Source: Peptococcaceae bacterium (lineage in GTDB: Bacteria; Bacillota; DSM-12270; Thermacetogeniales; Thermacetogeniaceae). Taken from it: a DNA stretch of 9,903 nucleotides. The translations under genes were made by a program, and so were the position numbers. Below, one piece after another: positions 6,935 to 9,903 of the stretch; the first letter of the stretch is position 1; each line of letters opens with the position of its first letter. The stretch covers positions 1-9,903 of the forward strand of contig PKYJ01000130.1 in the NCBI GenBank assembly GCA_003132605.1. Direction: 5' to 3'. A model generated the notes under the pieces. The model was not told the origin of the DNA, searched no databases, and saw nothing but the letters and a program-made list of their open reading frames with translations.

Positions 6935-6943
6935 CTAGAGCTT
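6923..6943. repeat. Two-copy intergenic element, copy B (upstream of ahbC)
   Basis: The core starts GTATAAGTGCA and ends CTAGAGCTT, differing from copy A (4421-4441) at two positions only. The hairpin pairing possible in copy A is not kept here, since no GCACT follows. Conserved sequence without conserved pairing favours a DNA-binding or promoter role, or a shared mobile-element end, over an RNA structure. Confidence 0.65.
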
Positions 6944-6972
6944 TTGCCAGATGACTACCCGCTCTGATGCCT

Positions 6973-6989
6973 CCGCTTCTCTGAAGCGG
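6973..6989. repeat. Perfect hairpin CCGCTTC/GAAGCGG
   Basis: CCGCTTC (6973-6979) pairs with GAAGCGG (6983-6989) over a 3-base TCT loop; two further G-C pairs can form outside a T-T mismatch. It lies in the 386-base intergenic region 6869-7254, just right of copy B. It resembles the subterminal hairpins of IS200/IS605-type elements, but no transposase or TnpB gene is present, so this is only a resemblance. Confidence 0.5.
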
Positions 6990-6993
6990 TGGG

Positions 6994-7033
6994 ATAAAAG
7001 CGGCTACATCCCTGTTTTACAGGGATAGGCCGC
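6994..7033 (-). terminator. Terminator-like hairpin on the minus strand without an upstream gene
   Basis: ATCCCTGT (7008-7015) pairs with ACAGGGAT (7019-7026) over a TTT loop; GCGGC (7000-7004) and GCCGC (7029-7033) extend the stem past a small asymmetric bulge. Read on the minus strand, the stem is followed by TTTTAT (6999-6994), as in an intrinsic terminator. The gene to its right runs the other way, so there is no known transcript to end. It could insulate the ahbC promoter, end a small RNA, or be left from a lost gene. Confidence 0.4.
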
Positions 7034-7065
7034 AACAAAAAGCAAAAACCCACCCCTTTTCCCCG

Positions 7066-7094
7066 GTGACAAATCATGATGTGCCATGTATACT
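7066..7094 (+). promoter_or_regulatory. Promoter for the PAS-GGDEF-HD-GYP gene
   Basis: GTGACA (7066-7071, 5 of 6) and TATACT (7089-7094, 5 of 6) are separated by exactly 17 bases. Transcription would start near 7101, giving an AT-rich leader of about 150 bases to the start codon. Within the leader I see runs of A and T but no recognised riboswitch. Confidence 0.6.
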
Positions 7095-7254
7095 TATTTT
7101 TTTTGGCATTTTTATTTCGTCAAAAAAGGAAATATAGCATAATTATCGAAACAGATACGACCAACATCAATTTTTTTGAAATTTTTGCGCAGGAACAGCG
7201 CGACCCCGCGAAAAGAATTCTGTGGCCGCATAAAATAACCACTCCGGAGGCGGA

Positions 7255-9489
7255 ATGATGGAGCGAGAAAAGAGTAGGGAAGAACTGCTTGCAGAACTGG
7301 AGGCGTTGCAGCGAAAGATAGGAGCGGCAGAGGATGCGCTCAAGGAAAGTGAGGTCCAACTGCAGCGCATAACAAACAACATGTTCGATATTATAACCCA
7401 GACCGATCTGGGGGGAGTTATCCAGTATGTCAGCCCATCGAATAAAAGCATCCTGGGATACGAGCCCGAAGAGGTGCTGGGGAGAACTGTCTATGATTAT
7501 ATATATCCAGGCGATATAGACAAGATGATGCCTGCCGTTCTGAGGGCTATCGCCACTTCTTCCAATGTCAGAATAGAGTACCGCCTGCGGCATGCCAACG
7601 GCCACTATTTATGGCTGGAGTCTGTCATCAGCCCGATCCTGGATGACAATGGCATAGTTGCCGGCGGTATATTCGTGACCCGCGATATCACCGAGCGCAA
7701 GCACGCAGAGGCGGCCCTGCGGGAGAGCGAAGAACAGTTGCGACGGATCGCTGATAATATGCTTGACATGGTCTGTCAAACGGACGCAAGAGGAATTGTT
7801 CAATATGCCAGCCCTTCAAATGAAAGTGTTTTGGGATACAGACCCGAAGATTTACTGGGAAAGCCTCTATCTAATTTGGTGCATCCTGATGATCTGAACA
7901 GAGTGGTAACTGCCTTTCAGATCCTTCAAACAGCTATTAATGCTTCTTTGAGAGGGAAGATCGAGTTTCGCTTTAAACACGCTGACGGCCGCTACCTCTG
8001 GGCGGAGGTTATCGGCAAGCCCTTGTTTGACGATATGGGAATGGTTATCGGCGCCATCTTTGGCGGCCGGGACATCACCGAGCGCAAAAATGCCGAGGAG
8101 AGCCTGCGCCGGACAGCCTCCGAGTTGCAGACAGTCTTCCATGCCCTGCCGGATCTCTACTTCCGTCTCAGCGCCGACGGCGCCTTCCTGGACGTGCAAG
8201 CAGGTCAGGCGGGCGATCTGTATATACCGAAAGAGATGCTGCTCGGAAAGCGGATCCAGGATGTTTCCTTTAAATATGGCCAGTTGTTCCAACAGGCAAT
8301 CGACCAGGTTCTAAAAACGCGGTCACTGACCATAATCGAATATACAATTACCAGCAGTAACAACAAGAAGTTTTTTGAGGCCCGGTTTCTTCCATTGCTT
8401 GAGGATCAGGTCGTTGTGGTCGTCCGGAACATCACCGAGCATAAGCAAGCGGAGGAACGCCTGAAATACTTGAGTTTTCATGATACGCTGACAGGGATCT
8501 ATAACCGGTCCTATTTCGAAGAAGAGCTTAAACGACTGGATACCAAAAGGCAGATGCCTCTAAGCATTATCATGGGCGATGTCAACGGCCTCAAAATAGT
8601 CAACGACACCTTCGGGCACCAGGAGGGGGACCGGCTGTTGATCGATGCCGCCATGATCCTCAAGAAGATCTGCCGCAAGGAAGACATGGTCTGCCGCTTT
8701 GGCGGGGATGAATTCGCTATTCTCCTGCCTAAGACAAAAAAAGAAACTGCGGTGACGTTCTGCAATCGATTGAGAAGAGCCTGCGAAAAAACTGAACGGG
8801 AATTGGTGCCGATAAGCTTTGCCCTGGGAGTCGCCACAAGGGAGGAGATAGATCAGACCTTCGATGTCGTGCTCCGGGAGGCCGAGCACATGATGTACCA
8901 GGACAAGCCGCTGGATAGCAGAAGCGCCCGCTTCTCCATGATCACCTTTTTTCAAAGAGCCCTGGCCGATAAATCTGCGGAACCCATGGAACATGGCAGG
9001 CGTATCCAGGACCTGGTTAAAGAAATAGGAAACAGGCTTGGCCTGTCGGGCAAGGAACAGGGCGAGATGAACCTGTTGGCCGCCCTTCATGACATCGGCC
9101 AGATTGCCATACCGACCGATATGCTGATGAAGCCCTGCTACCTGACAGAGAACGAATGGGAGTTGATGAAGAAGCATCCGGAGATCGGGGAGCGGTTCGC
9201 CCGATCGGTACTGGATCTCGTCAGCATTGCCGAAGCGATCCTGTCCCACCACGAGCGTTGGGATGGGACGGGCTACCCGCAGGGACTGAAAGGGAAGCAG
9301 ATCCCGCTGTTCTCCCGCATCCTGGCCATTGCCGACGCCTATGACGTGATGATTAACGGACGGCCCTACAAAAAGGCCATCAACCATAGAGAGGCCGTGG
9401 AAGAGATCAAAAATTGCGCAGGGACGCAGTTTGATCCGGAATTGGTCAAGCCTTTCGTGGAAGCGCTATCTTGCATCATGCACTCCTGA
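7255..9489 (+). CDS. PAS-PAS-PAS-GGDEF-HD-GYP cyclic-di-GMP signalling protein
   Basis: Predicted cytoplasmic sensor that may both make and break c-di-GMP. Domains in 744 residues: N-terminal coiled coil (1-35), PAS1 (about 38-155), PAS2 (about 163-282), PAS3 (about 290-395), GGDEF (403-560), HD-GYP (about 575-740); no membrane helix. PAS1 and PAS2 are alike (RITNNMFDIITQTD against RIADNMLDMVCQTD; both end in DITERK) and look duplicated. The GGDEF motif is intact (483-487), with an RKED inhibitory-site motif (474-477) five residues before it, and a DVNGLKIVND metal/substrate segment. The HD-GYP half keeps His580, His612-Asp613, His641, His665-His666, Asp694 and HHERWDGTGYP, but the usual HDIGK reads HDIGQ (Gln616). 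GGAGG (7246-7250) is 4 bases from the ATG at 7255 and 7 from the ATG at 7258, so the second may be the real start. PAS ligands cannot be told from sequence. Confidence 0.95.
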   Translation: MMEREKSREELLAELEALQRKIGAAEDALKESEVQLQRITNNMFDIITQTDLGGVIQYVSPSNKSILGYEPEEVLGRTVYDYIYPGDIDKMMPAVLRAIATSSNVRIEYRLRHANGHYLWLESVISPILDDNGIVAGGIFVTRDITERKHAEAALRESEEQLRRIADNMLDMVCQTDARGIVQYASPSNESVLGYRPEDLLGKPLSNLVHPDDLNRVVTAFQILQTAINASLRGKIEFRFKHADGRYLWAEVIGKPLFDDMGMVIGAIFGGRDITERKNAEESLRRTASELQTVFHALPDLYFRLSADGAFLDVQAGQAGDLYIPKEMLLGKRIQDVSFKYGQLFQQAIDQVLKTRSLTIIEYTITSSNNKKFFEARFLPLLEDQVVVVVRNITEHKQAEERLKYLSFHDTLTGIYNRSYFEEELKRLDTKRQMPLSIIMGDVNGLKIVNDTFGHQEGDRLLIDAAMILKKICRKEDMVCRFGGDEFAILLPKTKKETAVTFCNRLRRACEKTERELVPISFALGVATREEIDQTFDVVLREAEHMMYQDKPLDSRSARFSMITFFQRALADKSAEPMEHGRRIQDLVKEIGNRLGLSGKEQGEMNLLAALHDIGQIAIPTDMLMKPCYLTENEWELMKKHPEIGERFARSVLDLVSIAEAILSHHERWDGTGYPQGLKGKQIPLFSRILAIADAYDVMINGRPYKKAINHREAVEEIKNCAGTQFDPELVKPFVEALSCIMHS

Positions 9490-9501
9490 TCGGCCAGGGG
9501 C

Positions 9502-9520
9502 AGCGCTCAGGCGCTCTTTT
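9502..9520 (+). terminator. Weak terminator candidate after the c-di-GMP gene
   Basis: AGCGC (9502-9506) and GCGCT (9511-9515) form a 5-bp stem with a TCAG loop, followed by CTTTT (9516-9520). It begins 13 bases after the stop codon and overlaps the end of queF on the other strand. The short stem makes this uncertain. Confidence 0.35.
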
Positions 9521-9881
9521 CGGCCACTGAGGTGATCTTGATGCCGCCGCGGGGCTTTTGGACAACGGTGACCCGGCACCAGCCAGGCTGGCAGGCCGCA
9601 AACACATCGGCAGCGATCCGGTCAGCCAGGGCCTCGCAAAAGATCCCCTCCTCCCGAAAGCTCCACAGGTACAGCTTGAGGCTCTTGCTCTCGATGCACA
9701 GGCTGCGCGGGGCATACTCGATGATCACGGTGCTCCAGTCCGGCTGGCCTGTAACCGGGCACAGGCTGGTGAACTCATCGCTCTCCATAACCACCCTGGT
9801 CACTCCGGCAGGTTTGGCAAAGGTCTCCAGGTTCCGCCTGGGCTCCCGGACTTGCTGGCCCAGGGCTTCAATGCAGGAGTT
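9507..9881 (-). CDS. queF: 7-cyano-7-deazaguanine reductase (preQ0 reductase), 5' end missing
   Basis: Reduces the nitrile of preQ0 to the aminomethyl group of preQ1 with NADPH, in queuosine tRNA modification. Seen: LGQ and LETF in the N-terminal part, EFTSLCPVTGQPDW with the catalytic Cys (codon 9761-9759) and the Asp seven residues later, the specificity motif ESKSLKLYLWSFR, and KPRGGI near the C-terminus. A GTG at 9803 could start a 98-residue product, but family-like sequence (LETF, LGQ) continues upstream of it with no ribosome binding site at the GTG, so the true start lies further up. The frame remains open to the window end, but beyond about 9881 the sequence is an inverted copy of what precedes it and is unlikely to be native. 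The His-Glu pair of the Bacillus enzyme reads Cys-Glu here (GIFCEAL). Convergent with the c-di-GMP gene, 17 bases apart. Confidence 0.9.
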   Translation of the reverse strand, partial: NSCIEALGQQVREPRRNLETFAKPAGVTRVVMESDEFTSLCPVTGQPDWSTVIIEYAPRSLCIESKSLKLYLWSFREEGIFCEALADRIAADVFAACQPGWCRVTVVQKPRGGIKITSVAEKSA

Positions 9882-9903
9882 TGAAGCCCTGGGCCAGCAA
9901 GTC
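9849..9903. repeat. Perfect 23-bp inverted repeat at the window end
   Basis: The arm 9849-9871 (starting GACTTGCTGG) is the exact reverse complement of 9881-9903 (ending CCAGCAAGTC), with a 9-base centre. The left arm encodes queF N-terminal residues on the minus strand. The right arm stops exactly at the last base, as expected for a fold-back chimera at a contig end rather than a biological terminator. Confidence 0.9.

Noticed and set aside
6869..7254. Small protein gene, tRNA or CRISPR array in the 386-base intergenic region
   Set aside because: No reading frame here has both a good ribosome binding site and a credible product, there is no cloverleaf, and no spaced direct repeats are present.
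8560..9387. Minus-strand open frame of 275 codons opposite the GGDEF and HD-GYP domains
   Set aside because: The plus strand carries intact GGDEF and HD-GYP motifs; the opposite frame has no recognisable domain.
1..9903. A new defence, mobile or biosynthetic multi-gene system
   Set aside because: Every gene belongs to a known housekeeping, heme, efflux or signalling family, and no cluster of unknown genes is present.

Overview
The window carries nine protein genes, two of them cut by the window ends, and reads as a chromosomal stretch from an anaerobic Gram-positive bacterium of the Clostridia (Desulfotomaculum, Pelotomaculum or Moorella-like). The grounds are inference: high G+C, strong Shine-Dalgarno sites combined with GTG and TTG starts, an acpS-nnrE pair, the siroheme-dependent heme route (ahb genes), a hemerythrin-domain protein and a multi-PAS c-di-GMP protein. 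No rRNA, tRNA, CRISPR array, prophage or intact insertion sequence is visible.

Layout. 1-785 (minus): acpS (holo-ACP synthase) followed by nnrE (NAD(P)HX epimerase, cut by the left end), with a heptamer tandem repeat at the acpS stop. 786-1136: divergent intergenic region with an extended -10 promoter for acpS, a good promoter for the next gene, and a long leader containing several hairpins. 1137-2243 (plus): an orphan EmrA/HlyD-type membrane fusion protein, overlapping tail to tail with the next gene. 2224-6868 (minus): five genes on one strand, in transcription order ahbC (radical SAM), ahbB (siroheme decarboxylase subunit), a hemerythrin-domain protein with its own operator-like promoter, a divergent YchF-type NTPase, and low-specificity L-threonine aldolase. 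6869-7254: a 386-base intergenic region with a -10 box for ahbC, one copy of a repeated element, two hairpins and a strong plus-strand promoter. 7255-9489 (plus): a PAS-PAS-PAS-GGDEF-HD-GYP protein. 9507-9881 (minus): queF, missing its first residues because the sequence folds back on itself in a perfect 23-bp inverted repeat exactly at the window end.

How the genes fit together. ahbC and ahbB belong to one pathway, converting siroheme toward Fe-coproporphyrin III and then heme. The neighbouring hemerythrin is a non-heme di-iron protein that may sense or handle O2 or NO, so an iron/redox theme is plausible but unproven. The other genes are metabolic or signalling genes with no obvious joint function.

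I do not see a convincing new multi-gene system. The points most worth checking are the two-copy intergenic element upstream of ahbC and ychF, the palindrome filling the hemerythrin promoter spacer, the structured leader of the membrane fusion protein gene, the atypical YchF, and the terminal fold-back, which is probably an assembly or amplification artefact.
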